Shown piece by piece: positions 6,836-15,542 of a DNA stretch of 41,889 nt. The translations under genes were made by a program, and so were the position numbers. The stretch covers positions 1 through 41,889 of the forward strand of contig JAFRPC010000006.1 in assembly GCA_017429325.1 (NCBI GenBank). Reading direction: 5' to 3'. The notes under the pieces were generated by a model, which was not told the DNA's origin, ran no database searches, and saw only the letters and a program-made list of their open reading frames with translations. Each line of letters opens with the position of its first letter. Position 1 is the first letter of the stretch. The stretch is from Oscillospiraceae bacterium (GTDB lineage: Bacteria > Bacillota > Clostridia > Oscillospirales > Oscillospiraceae).

Positions 6836-8668
6836 TTACTTGACGTCAGAGAACTTTTTGACGACCATCAGGACACCAGCGCCCAGGACGAGCATACCGC
6901 CCAGGACATAGAACAGGGTGGTGCCAATTCCGCCGGTGGAGGGCAGAACGCCGCCGCTCTGGTTCACGATGGTGCCGTACAGAATGCCTTCGTTCTCGCC
7001 TTCCTTGGGCATGAAAGGATTGCCGTTCACGTCGATAAGCTGAGGATCCTGGCTCTCAGTCTCGTGCTCAGCAACAATGTCGAACTCCACGGGGTCCAGA
7101 GTGTTGTATCCCGGAGGCGTGACAGTCTCAGTGATGCGGTAATGACCATCGTCAACACCGTTCCAAGAGAAGGTAGTGCCACCAGTGACTTCACGCTCAA
7201 TGGAGCGGATGGAGTAGGAGAAGTTGCCGGCAACGCGGGAGATAACGCCGTTCTTCAGTTCGTAGTAGGGAACACCCAAGGTCATACCATTGCTTACAGC
7301 ACTGGCAACAGCATCAACCTCGGAGGCCTTCAGATAGATGTCGGTCTCGCTGGCATCTTCAGTGGCCTTGTCACGGATCTTGTAGTACAGGTCGCCGGTA
7401 GCGGGGTCGGTGTACTCAGTCACCAGCTTGCCGTTGATCCGAATGATTCTGCCTTCACCGTCTTCGGTGGTGCCGCCAACAACGCCGCCGGGAACCTCTT
7501 CCCAGTGACCGTACTCTTCGTTGCCAAAGTTCTCGGGCAGAGCGCCTTCCTCGGTGTCGGGGATCCACTTCTCAAGGGTGAACTCAGCGCCGGACAGAGG
7601 ATTGCCGTTCTCGTCAACCTTTTCCACAACAACTTCGTAAGTGAAGACAACAACCTTGTCCTCGGGGGTGGTGCCGGTGCTGGTCTCGTCGGTGGGGTTG
7701 TTGGAGTACTCCATGTACATGACGTTGGGGTTGCCGGGCTCGCCGATGACGGCGTTCTCGTTCAGGATAGACTCGTACTCAACAGAGATAACAGAGCCAG
7801 CCACAACAGACTCGATGGTCTTGAGGTCTTCGAACACAACCTCGAAGGTGCAGCCGTCGGTGGGATTGGTAACAAGGGTGTATCCCTCGGTGATCTCAAC
7901 GCCGTCAACATACACGCCGGTGATGTGGTCAAAGGTCAGGCCTTCGCTCTCCACGTCGTGGAAAATCAGCTTGTAGGTGTTGTACTTGTCGTAATCCTCG
8001 GAAACGGTGCCGGAGAGCTTGAAGGGAACGGGATCGCCGATGTCGTAGTCGGCGGAATCCTGCCAGTCGGAGCCTTCCAGCGTGGAGTCGTTGATGTCCT
8101 TGACCTTCTTCTCAGAAGTCACGCCGGTGGTGTCCTTGGCTTCCACAGTGACGTCACCCTCAACCAGGAGGATGTAGTCAGAGTAGGTGTCCTGAGCCAG
8201 GTTGGTGGACTCGTCCTTGACATAGTAGTAGCCGTCGCCGGTCACGTTGAGAACAGCGGGATTCTCGGCATCAGCGTCAGCCGTGTCAGCGGGGGTGGTG
8301 ATAAAGCGGTCAACTACAGCGGCAAATTCGCGGAGTTCTTCGCTGTTGTCGGCAAAATCGACAAGAACCTTGACGACCTGGGCAGCGGTCTCGCAGTCAG
8401 CGAAGGCGGGGATTTCGTCACGGAGAGCCTGGAGCAGCGCCAAACCATTGACGCCGGAGCCCCAGCTCACGTTGGACAGAGCGCCGGAAACATCATCATA
8501 ATTGCCGGCAAAAACCTGATACGCGGAATAGGTGTGGGTGTCATTCGCATCGGGGTTGGTGACAGTGATGGTGTGGGGAGTCGTGGCGTCGGCAAAGACG
8601 GCAACAGACATCGTCAGCACCAGAGCAGCAACCACAAGAATGCTAATGAGCTTCTGCATTGCTTTCAT
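6836..8668 (-). CDS. Major LPSTG pilin (SpaA/FimA type, isopeptide-forming)
   Basis: The 610-residue protein begins with a signal peptide (about 1-26, ending AVFADA) and ends with a sorting signal, LPSTG at 575-579, a hydrophobic helix and a VKKFSDVK tail. Between them are fimbrial-type domains: an N-terminal domain beginning HTITVTNPD, a middle domain preceded by SEKKVKD (a lysine region of the sort used for cross-linking), and a CnaB/SpaA domain starting VVEKVDENGNPLSGAEFTL. The E-box YRITETVTPPGY is visible near the end; its glutamate supports an internal isopeptide bond. This is the expected backbone subunit for the adjacent class C sortase. A GGAGG site precedes the ATG. It is encoded immediately after the large surface protein and before the sortase, the usual order of pilus islands. 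Confidence 0.92.
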   Translation of the reverse strand: MKAMQKLISILVVAALVLTMSVAVFADATTPHTITVTNPDANDTHTYSAYQVFAGNYDDVSGALSNVSWGSGVNGLALLQALRDEIPAFADCETAAQVVKVLVDFADNSEELREFAAVVDRFITTPADTADADAENPAVLNVTGDGYYYVKDESTNLAQDTYSDYILLVEGDVTVEAKDTTGVTSEKKVKDINDSTLEGSDWQDSADYDIGDPVPFKLSGTVSEDYDKYNTYKLIFHDVESEGLTFDHITGVYVDGVEITEGYTLVTNPTDGCTFEVVFEDLKTIESVVAGSVISVEYESILNENAVIGEPGNPNVMYMEYSNNPTDETSTGTTPEDKVVVFTYEVVVEKVDENGNPLSGAEFTLEKWIPDTEEGALPENFGNEEYGHWEEVPGGVVGGTTEDGEGRIIRINGKLVTEYTDPATGDLYYKIRDKATEDASETDIYLKASEVDAVASAVSNGMTLGVPYYELKNGVISRVAGNFSYSIRSIEREVTGGTTFSWNGVDDGHYRITETVTPPGYNTLDPVEFDIVAEHETESQDPQLIDVNGNPFMPKEGENEGILYGTIVNQSGGVLPSTGGIGTTLFYVLGGMLVLGAGVLMVVKKFSDVK

Positions 8669-8687
8669 TGCTAGTCCTCCATCATTT

Positions 8688-11600
8688 TTAAATTTTTTTT
8701 GCTTGGGTTTTTTTCTTGCGTGTTATATACACAACGCTCGCCGTCAGCATCAGCATGATTCCCAAGACCTCGATTGCCCCGCTTCCTTCTTTGCCCGTAG
8801 AAGGAAGAACATAGGGTTCGCTGTCATTGGCAATCACGATGGTGCCGCCAGTGATTCCGTTGTTTATATACCTTGGGATATAACCGGGGATCTCATTCTC
8901 AGTGACAAAGTAGTACAGAACATTGCCGTTTTCGTCGTGGGTAGGCAGACTACCCCAGGTGTAAGTCCAGTCTTCATCCGCCCGTACAACAACGGGATTC
9001 TGCACCTTCTCGCTGGGTTCCACAAGGGTGGGGGCAGGATCTGCGCCATTGGGGTCCGTACTGACATAGAGATGAACGGTAATGCTGTCCTGCCGCACAT
9101 CTGTCATTTCGCTGCCGTCGAGATTGAACCAGCGCTTGTCCACGGTGAGGCCGCTGAAGTGGTTGCTCACAACACAGGAACCGCCGTTTACACCAAAGAA
9201 GTTGGTCTCGTCAAAGACAGCATCGGAACCGGCAGCCGCCTCTGCAAAGACTTGTTCACGGCTCCCGGAGGCGCGAGGCATACAGATTAACCAGATAATG
9301 GTGCCGTCCGCATCATAGCCCGGCGCAGGCCGGGTCTCCGTCAGGCGATAGAGGATACTGGTCTCCACATCCTTATCGCTGCCCACGAGATTCAGGATGA
9401 CTTTGCCGGACGCATCTGTGACATAGGTCCGCAGATTTCCTTCCGAATCCGCTGCGCGGGTCCAGACCTGGTGCTCCACATCCCAGTACTCTAAGATAAA
9501 CTCCGTGTCAGGCAGAACCTTGGCGTAGTTCTCCTCGTCCACCTTGGTAACGGTAATGACCCGCTGCCAGGCCGTGGCGCTGGAGTTGACGCCCCGCAGT
9601 GCCATGGAGGTCGAAGAATGGTAGCCGCCGGTCAGCTCGGCACTGTTGGAAACCATGGTCTGTCCGTCCAGGATGGAGGTGAAGTCCACGGTATACTCAT
9701 AGACAAGAACCAGAGCGGTTTCATCCGGAACGATAACGGTCATCTGCTTGGTCTGCGTGTTGTAGAAGAGCTGATACTCATAGGACATGACGCGGTTGCC
9801 CAGGTCGTTCGGCTGCGTGGGGTCATAGTAGTAGAGCTTCACGCTGCTGAACTCGATCTCAGAGGCAATGCCGGAGGAGAAGGTATCGGTCAGGGTCAGG
9901 GTATCTCCCTCGGGATTCAGGTCTTCTTCGGCCGCATTGATAAGGACCGTGAAGTGCAGACGATTGGTAGGCTCATTCTCACCGTCCATCAACTGAGCGC
10001 CGGTCTTCTCTAAGCGTTTCGGAGAATTCACCACAGTCGCGGTCTGGGTCGCGGTGTATTGGTCCCAAGTTGCCACGTTGGTAAAGGTAGCGCTGGATTC
10101 AGTATAGTCGTTCCAGAGGGTTTCGTCCGTCAGGCGGACCTGATAGACAATGGCGATGTAGGCGTAGGTCTGTTTCATCTGGTCCGTGATGCCGGTGCCG
10201 GTGAAGGTGACAAGGGAGGTTCCGTCGGGCTTTGACTCAACAGCGACGGCAAAATTCTCGGGATTGGAGAAAGTACCGCTGTATTGGCCGTTGTAGCTGT
10301 CGTTGGTGAAGAAGACCCGGGGACTGCCCTCCACCAACTCCATGCCTTCGGGCAGCAGGTCGGACACCGTAAAGTTGTCCGACGCCAGAGCGGCAAGGTC
10401 CAGCAGCAGCCGGTATTCCAGCACGCCGTCGCAGCCCGAATAGGAAATGGTGATGCCGTCGGAAGTGAATCTGCCGTTGCTCCCCTTCACCTGCTTTTCA
10501 AAGGCGTCGCCCTTGCGGTAGAAGGCCGGGACCACGTCGAATATCTTGTCGCGCAGGTAGAGGTAGTTCTGGTAAGACCAGTAATCTCCCTCCTCGGCAG
10601 AGCTGGCATCCAGCCAGGTGGGGTAGTTGTCCGCCACGATCTCATAGCCATGGAAGGTCGTGCCGTCGTGGGGCGTCAGCTGGAAGAGGACGCGGGAGAC
10701 GTGAGAGGTCTCGTCGGTGGGGTCCAGCACCTGGCCTCTGGCATCCAGATAGGTCAGGGTGAAGTCCACATAGTCGTTGGCTTCGTCGCCATAGTAATAG
10801 GTGTTGCCGTCGGAGATCAGGCGCAGGTTGCCGCGGAACGCCGCCTCCAGCTCGGCGGGAACGCCGTAGTGGAGATTGTTGTCCAGGTAGATGCCCTCGT
10901 TCATGTCCATGATGGGCGTGGAGATGTTGTCGCGGAAGGTGTAGCTCTCCAGGTCGCCGACGGGCATCATGACGGTAAAGCTCCAGAAGGTCTGCACCAT
11001 GCCGTCAGGCCGGGCATATTTCGCACCCAGCGTCTTGTCAACGCCCTCGGTTCGCTCCACCACGTCCACCTCGGAAACCACGGAAATATCGTGCTCATTG
11101 ATAAGTCTGACCGTGTTCCGGACGGTAGAAGCTGTGGTGGGGGCCGCAGTGCTGTAGCGGATAAAGTAGGGTCTGGCCGGGAGGCCGGGCGGGAAGGTGT
11201 AGCGGAGAGTCCGACCGTCCGCCGGGGTGATGTCCGCGATTTGTACGCCGTTGGCGTTGGTCAGAAGGACCTTGCCCACCGCGGGATAGGGCAAATCGTC
11301 CTCGATGCGCCAGCCTGCCACGGGACGGCTGTCCGGGTTGACGGTGATGACCCAGTCAATCAAGCCGGTGGTGGGATTGAAGGCGCCGCTCTTAGTCACG
11401 TCGCAGACGTAGGTGATGAAGAAGGTCGCCGTGGCTTCCATCTTGCCGCAGACTGCGGTGGCCTCGTTGTCCAGCTCGAAGCTGCCGCTGAGGTCCGGGT
11501 CAAGCTCCACATTGTAGACGATCTCATAGCGCTCTCCTGCGCCGAGGGCCGGAAGCCCGGTCAGGTTGAAGCTCATGCCGTCGCTGGCCCACTGGATGTT

Positions 11601-12935
11601 GTACTCGTCGCAGGGCGTCACCGTCCCGTCGGCAGCAACGTGTCGGATGGCAAAGCTGCCAGCCTCATAGGCCGCGCCAAACAGGGTCGAGGGCGTCTGA
11701 ATGGAAAGCAGGTCAATGACGGAAAGCGGATCTCCGCTGCCCTTCGTGGAAGAAATCGTCAAGACGTATTCCGCTCCGGTGTAATCCGAATTGAAGACGC
11801 CGGTCTTGCCCAGGTTCAGGTCGTATTTCTGCTCATCGGGAACGGTAATGGTGATGCTTCCTGCGTTGTTGCCGAACTCAATCACGCGGTCGGTGTCGTC
11901 GTCGTTGGCAAAGACCCAGCAGGAGAACTCCACCGTGCCCATGATGGCGTTGCCGTTGGCAAAATCCTCGTTGAAGAGGATGTGGATCATGCCGTCGGTG
12001 TCAATGGTGTAGACGCCCACCACAACCCCTTCGTCCAGCACGTCGCCGGAGGTCTCCTCAATGGGCTGGATGCCTTCGGGAAGCTGGTAGTAGACGTAAC
12101 GGTTGTCCGGGGTCACAATGTCCTTGGGGATGTCGTAGATGATGGCAGCCTTGACTGTCTCACCGTTTTCAAACCAGGTATCCTCGACGTAGGCGCCGCC
12201 CTCCTGGCGCTGGAAAATCACACTCTCCAGATAATCCTCCAGGTCAGTGCCCTCCTCGGGGTATACAATTGTTTCCGTCGGGAAATCGCTGGCAGGTCTG
12301 AAGGTCAACTCCGGGATGCGCACCGGCGTCTCTTCGCCCACAGGCTCCGCAGTCTCCACCGGTTCGGGTTCCGTCGTCTCCGGGATGGGCTCTGTCTCCA
12401 CGGGCTCCGTGGGCTCCTCCGGGTTGGCAGGCTCCGTCTCCACGGGCTCCTTTGTCGCCTCCGGGTCGGGAGCTTCTGTCTCCGCGGGCTCGGTGGTCTC
12501 GGCAGCGGGCGCAGTCGTCTCGACGGCAGCTTCTGTGGCCTCCGTAGTCTCTGCGGCTTTCGTCTCCGTTGCAGGCGCCTCCGTCTCAGGGGCTTTGGTC
12601 TCCGGGATAATCTCGGCGTAGCAGTCCTCCGTGTGGGTATGCTCATCCAGCGTACAGGTGAGCATCGAGGTATAGCATTCCTCTGTATGCTGATGCGACT
12701 CCTCGTCCTGCATCCCACAGCAGAGCACCTGAGAATAGCACTCCGGGCCGTGGATATGCTCCTGCTTCCCGCAGATCAACTCCTTCTCCACCGTTCTGGC
12801 GGGGAAGATCAGCACATAAGAGGTGAGCAGGACGACCACAAGAGCCACGATCATGCAGCTCTTCATCCATATTGACTTGTTCTTTCGGCGCTGCGTATAG
12901 ACGGCAACGCTGTTGGAAATCAGGTCCTTTTTCAT
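8688..12935 (-). CDS. Large LPSTG surface protein, probable pilus tip adhesin
   Basis: The 1415-residue protein has a membrane or signal segment (about residues 25-45), then three short Cys/His repeats of the form H-x-H-x-x-x-C-Y (about 58-110), then a Thr/Pro/Glu-rich stalk (about 110-205). A long series of beta-sandwich, adhesin-like domains follows. Towards the C-terminus are SpaA/CnaB-type domains (VTKVDEENYAKVLPDTEFIL, with RLTETRPAPGY as E-box) and a CnaB domain starting LTVDKRWFNLDG. The sorting signal is LPSTG at about 1377-1381 with an RKKKTQAKKI tail. It is probably the tip adhesin of the pilus. The frame opens at 12950, but the ATG at 12935 has AAGGG seven bases upstream and the first ATG has none. 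The ligand is unknown. Confidence 0.88.
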   Translation of the reverse strand: MKKDLISNSVAVYTQRRKNKSIWMKSCMIVALVVVLLTSYVLIFPARTVEKELICGKQEHIHGPECYSQVLCCGMQDEESHQHTEECYTSMLTCTLDEHTHTEDCYAEIIPETKAPETEAPATETKAAETTEATEAAVETTAPAAETTEPAETEAPDPEATKEPVETEPANPEEPTEPVETEPIPETTEPEPVETAEPVGEETPVRIPELTFRPASDFPTETIVYPEEGTDLEDYLESVIFQRQEGGAYVEDTWFENGETVKAAIIYDIPKDIVTPDNRYVYYQLPEGIQPIEETSGDVLDEGVVVGVYTIDTDGMIHILFNEDFANGNAIMGTVEFSCWVFANDDDTDRVIEFGNNAGSITITVPDEQKYDLNLGKTGVFNSDYTGAEYVLTISSTKGSGDPLSVIDLLSIQTPSTLFGAAYEAGSFAIRHVAADGTVTPCDEYNIQWASDGMSFNLTGLPALGAGERYEIVYNVELDPDLSGSFELDNEATAVCGKMEATATFFITYVCDVTKSGAFNPTTGLIDWVITVNPDSRPVAGWRIEDDLPYPAVGKVLLTNANGVQIADITPADGRTLRYTFPPGLPARPYFIRYSTAAPTTASTVRNTVRLINEHDISVVSEVDVVERTEGVDKTLGAKYARPDGMVQTFWSFTVMMPVGDLESYTFRDNISTPIMDMNEGIYLDNNLHYGVPAELEAAFRGNLRLISDGNTYYYGDEANDYVDFTLTYLDARGQVLDPTDETSHVSRVLFQLTPHDGTTFHGYEIVADNYPTWLDASSAEEGDYWSYQNYLYLRDKIFDVVPAFYRKGDAFEKQVKGSNGRFTSDGITISYSGCDGVLEYRLLLDLAALASDNFTVSDLLPEGMELVEGSPRVFFTNDSYNGQYSGTFSNPENFAVAVESKPDGTSLVTFTGTGITDQMKQTYAYIAIVYQVRLTDETLWNDYTESSATFTNVATWDQYTATQTATVVNSPKRLEKTGAQLMDGENEPTNRLHFTVLINAAEEDLNPEGDTLTLTDTFSSGIASEIEFSSVKLYYYDPTQPNDLGNRVMSYEYQLFYNTQTKQMTVIVPDETALVLVYEYTVDFTSILDGQTMVSNSAELTGGYHSSTSMALRGVNSSATAWQRVITVTKVDEENYAKVLPDTEFILEYWDVEHQVWTRAADSEGNLRTYVTDASGKVILNLVGSDKDVETSILYRLTETRPAPGYDADGTIIWLICMPRASGSREQVFAEAAAGSDAVFDETNFFGVNGGSCVVSNHFSGLTVDKRWFNLDGSEMTDVRQDSITVHLYVSTDPNGADPAPTLVEPSEKVQNPVVVRADEDWTYTWGSLPTHDENGNVLYYFVTENEIPGYIPRYINNGITGGTIVIANDSEPYVLPSTGKEGSGAIEVLGIMLMLTASVVYITRKKKTQAKKI

Positions 12936-13040
12936 GGCGAATCCCTTCATTATATAATATAAGTCTGCCGGAGTAGAACGGGGGCGGGAAAATGCCGCCG
13001 CTCGGGAGGCTCCGCCTTCTGCGGGAAGCCTTCCCGGCGC

Positions 13041-13625
13041 TCAGTGGATTACATGCAGTCGGTTCAGGGGCCAGATGCAGAACAGGACACGGCCCAGCAT
13101 ATCATCAGGCTCTACGCAGCCCAGGGTCGTGCTGCGGGAGTCTGCTGAGGCCATTCGGTTGTCGCCCAGGACGAAGTACTGTCCGTCGGGGACCTGGAAG
13201 GGGAACTCAACGTCGCCGTTGCCGATGGATCTCTCCGTCACATAGGGCTCGTCCAGCCGTTCGCCGTCCACATAGACAAAGCCCTCTTCGTCGATGTCCA
13301 CTTCCGCGCCGCCCAGAGCGATCACGCGCTTGATGAAAATCTTGTTGTTGTAATAAAACGCAATCACGTCTCCCTGGGAGGCGGTGCTGGTTTTGATTGC
13401 CACCACGATCTCGCCCTCTTCCAGCGTGGGGGTCATGGAGGTGCCGTAGGTCTTGAGGACCGGCATGAAGAGAATGGCGATGAGGGCGGTGACAGCCGCT
13501 ACAGTGATCAGGGCATAGAGGGCGTTGCGCAGCAGGTGATGTTGGGTCTGCCGATGCTTCTGTCGATAAATCTCCGCCTCCAGCTCCTCAATGCTGGGCA
13601 GCTGAATGGGTCTGTTGTTCTTCAT
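13041..13625 (-). CDS. lepB: Signal peptidase I (S26), pilus-island member
   Basis: The 194-residue protein is a type I signal peptidase: a cytoplasmic N-terminus, one membrane helix (about 34-57), the catalytic serine S63 in YGTSMTPTL and the catalytic lysine K99 in IFIKRVIALGG, then VPDGQYFVLGDNRMASADSR, the third conserved box. It cleaves signal peptides outside the membrane. Its place directly before the adhesin and pilin genes suggests a dedicated enzyme for their secretion, as is seen in several Gram-positive pilus islands. A GGAG site precedes the ATG. The N-terminal 30 residues are rich in Q, H and R and longer than in minimal SipS-type enzymes. Whether it also serves general secretion cannot be judged from this window. 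Confidence 0.93.
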   Translation of the reverse strand: MKNNRPIQLPSIEELEAEIYRQKHRQTQHHLLRNALYALITVAAVTALIAILFMPVLKTYGTSMTPTLEEGEIVVAIKTSTASQGDVIAFYYNNKIFIKRVIALGGAEVDIDEEGFVYVDGERLDEPYVTERSIGNGDVEFPFQVPDGQYFVLGDNRMASADSRSTTLGCVEPDDMLGRVLFCIWPLNRLHVIH

Positions 13626-13656
13626 GGAATTCTCCAGGTCAGCAGATTCGCGCTTC

Positions 13657-15282
13657 TCAGGCGTTGACGCTGCCGATCATCTTGAGCATCTCCCGCAGAC
13701 CCTCGTGCTGGTCATAGAACTGCTCCAGGTCTGTGGTGATCTTGCTCCAGTGGTCGTCCGCCTGGCGAACCTTCTGCACATAGAGCTCCGCCGCCTCGCG
13801 GCCCAGCTTGTCGGCCTGAAGTCTGGCGTTGTGGACCATGCGCTCCGCATCCTGCTGGGCTTCCTCGCGGATGCGCCCGGCCTCGGCCTCTGTCTTCGTC
13901 TTGTCGCTTTCGGCGTTCTGCAAAAGCTCCTCCGCCTGGGCCTTCGCCCGGGCGAACACCTCGTCGGCTTCCTGTCTGCGGGCCGTCTCATAGGCCTCGG
14001 CCTCCCGGCGGGCGGCGTCCGCCCGCTGCTCCGCCTCGGCCTGAACGCGCTCCGCCTCACTGTGGGCGCTTGCCAGGAGCTGTTCGGCCTGCTGTCTGCT
14101 CTCCAGGGTGAGGTTCTCGGCCTCCTCCTGTGCCTTGGCCAGCAGGGTATCGGCCCGTTTCTGGGCCTCCGCAACGGTGGAGGTGGCCTTCATCTGCGCC
14201 TCTAAGAGCGTGGAGTTTGCCATATTATGCTTCTGGGAGCTGACCAGGTCCGCTTCCTTTTCCATGATGTTGGCCTTGGTGCGGGAATTCTCCAGCAGGG
14301 TATCGGCCTTCTCCTGGGCCTCCGTCAGCAGGTCGTTTGCCTGCTTCCGGGCGTTCTCCAGCAGAGTGTCGGCCTGCGCCCGGGCATCCGACCGCAGGGT
14401 GTCGGCCTCCGCCTGGGCGTTGGACCGCAGGGCGGCGGCCTCCTCCTCGGCGGAGCGGACAGCTTCTTCCGCACGGGCTCTGGACTCGGTTTCCAGCCGC
14501 TCGCTGGCGGCCTGCTGCTCGGCGTCCAAGCGGCGGACGTTCTCAAGATATTCGTCGGCAGCAGCCTGGGCTGCCTCAAAGATGCCGTTGAGCTGCAGGG
14601 ACGCTTCCGCGATGGAACCGGCGTCCTTGAGGATGACAGCCCGGCGCTCCAGCTCGGCCTCCCGCTCCCGCAGGGTAGTCTCGGTCTGCTCGAGTTTTTG
14701 GGCGGCGTCGCGAAGCTGCGCCTCCTGCCCGGCAGCCGCCAGCTCCAACTCGGACAGGCGTTCTGTCTGGGCGGCGAGCTTCTGGTCCCGCTCCGCCAGC
14801 AGCCGGTCCTTTTCGGAGAGCTGCCGGTCTTTTTCCTGGTAGAAGGCCTCCCGGGCGGCCAGGTCCTGTTCCCGGTCCTGGTAGCGGGTCTCCAGCATCT
14901 CGTTCTTCTCGGAAATCAGGTCGTCCTTCTCCCGAAGCTGCCGGTCCTTGTCGGCCAGCAGGGCGTCCCGCTCGGCATAGAGCCGAGCCTGCTCGGCAAG
15001 TCGGTCATCCTTCTCGCTGAGCTGGCGGTCCTTCTGGATCAACTGGCGGTCCTTTTCCGCCATCTGGTCGTCCTTATCCGCCAAAAGGCGGTCCTTCTCC
15101 GCAAGCTGCTCGGAGCGCTCGGAAAACTGCTGCCGTTCCTCCTCCAGACGGGAATTCGTCTTTTTCAGGTCCGACTCCTGGCTCTCCAGCTTTCTTTGCA
15201 GCCATTCGTTCTGCTTCATCTGGTCCACCAGCAACTCCATAAGCTCGGTTTTGCGCAGCCGACGCAGTTCTTTATTCGTCAT
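13657..15282 (-). CDS. Long cytoplasmic coiled-coil protein at head of pilus operon
   Basis: The 541-residue protein starts MTNKELRRLRKTELMELL and is almost entirely predicted coiled coil. Residues of about 45-150 are near-perfect heptads of the type LAEKDRQL/LADKDD; about 250-500 is an Ala/Glu/Arg-rich stretch of the type AEAQKRADTLLAKAQEEAENL, like DivIVA, the ATP synthase b subunit or tolA stalks. No membrane segment or secretion signal is visible, so it is probably cytoplasmic. The function is unknown. Being first in the operon, directly before signal peptidase I, suggests a role in placing or assembling the secretion/sortase machinery at the membrane. The frame opens at 15303; the ATG at 15282 has GAGGCGAGGAG just upstream and better fits this family's N-terminus. 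Confidence 0.75.
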   Translation of the reverse strand: MTNKELRRLRKTELMELLVDQMKQNEWLQRKLESQESDLKKTNSRLEEERQQFSERSEQLAEKDRLLADKDDQMAEKDRQLIQKDRQLSEKDDRLAEQARLYAERDALLADKDRQLREKDDLISEKNEMLETRYQDREQDLAAREAFYQEKDRQLSEKDRLLAERDQKLAAQTERLSELELAAAGQEAQLRDAAQKLEQTETTLREREAELERRAVILKDAGSIAEASLQLNGIFEAAQAAADEYLENVRRLDAEQQAASERLETESRARAEEAVRSAEEEAAALRSNAQAEADTLRSDARAQADTLLENARKQANDLLTEAQEKADTLLENSRTKANIMEKEADLVSSQKHNMANSTLLEAQMKATSTVAEAQKRADTLLAKAQEEAENLTLESRQQAEQLLASAHSEAERVQAEAEQRADAARREAEAYETARRQEADEVFARAKAQAEELLQNAESDKTKTEAEAGRIREEAQQDAERMVHNARLQADKLGREAAELYVQKVRQADDHWSKITTDLEQFYDQHEGLREMLKMIGSVNA

Positions 15283-15373
15283 GCTCCTCGCCTCACAATC
15301 CATATGTCCCGGGCATCCGCCGCGAGACGGCGATAAAATGGGTATAACTAACCCATCTTCACAGTTCTAACAC

Positions 15374-15402
15374 ATTATACCATGTTTGTAACATTCTTGC
15401 AA
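15374..15402 (-). promoter_or_regulatory. Sigma-A promoter of the pilus operon
   Basis: On the minus strand TTGCAA (15397-15402) and TATAAT (15374-15379) are separated by 17 bp, a near-consensus sigma-A promoter about 90 bp before the coiled-coil gene start. No equally good promoter was found inside the operon, so it probably drives the whole set down to 4626. Confidence 0.8.
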
Positions 15403-15460
15403 TCCTTTTTTTCATATTTTTGTAAAAACTTTTTATCCTTCCCGGAAAAATGCCGCTTTT

Positions 15461-15491
15461 TTCTTCCAAATCCGTATTTTTATGGTATAAT
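15461..15491 (+). promoter_or_regulatory. Possible promoter of the Y-family polymerase gene
   Basis: A perfect TATAAT at 15486-15491 lies 52 bp before the ATG; the -35 region (TTCTTC, 15461-15466, spacing 19) is poor. No clear LexA box of the Bacillus type was found around it, so SOS control cannot be claimed. Confidence 0.5.
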
Positions 15492-15542
15492 AAAGGCACA
15501 AAGTCCCGCCGGAGCGGCGGTAACGAGAGGAGGGGTGCACGC

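Noticed and set aside
10284-12875. Long plus-strand ORF (863 codons) opposite the adhesin gene
   Set aside because: A shadow of the real GC-rich gene on the minus strand; composition is low-complexity G, V, H, R with no domain.
15400-15542. SOS (LexA) box before the Y-family polymerase
   Set aside because: No GAAC-N4-GTTC-type palindrome could be found.
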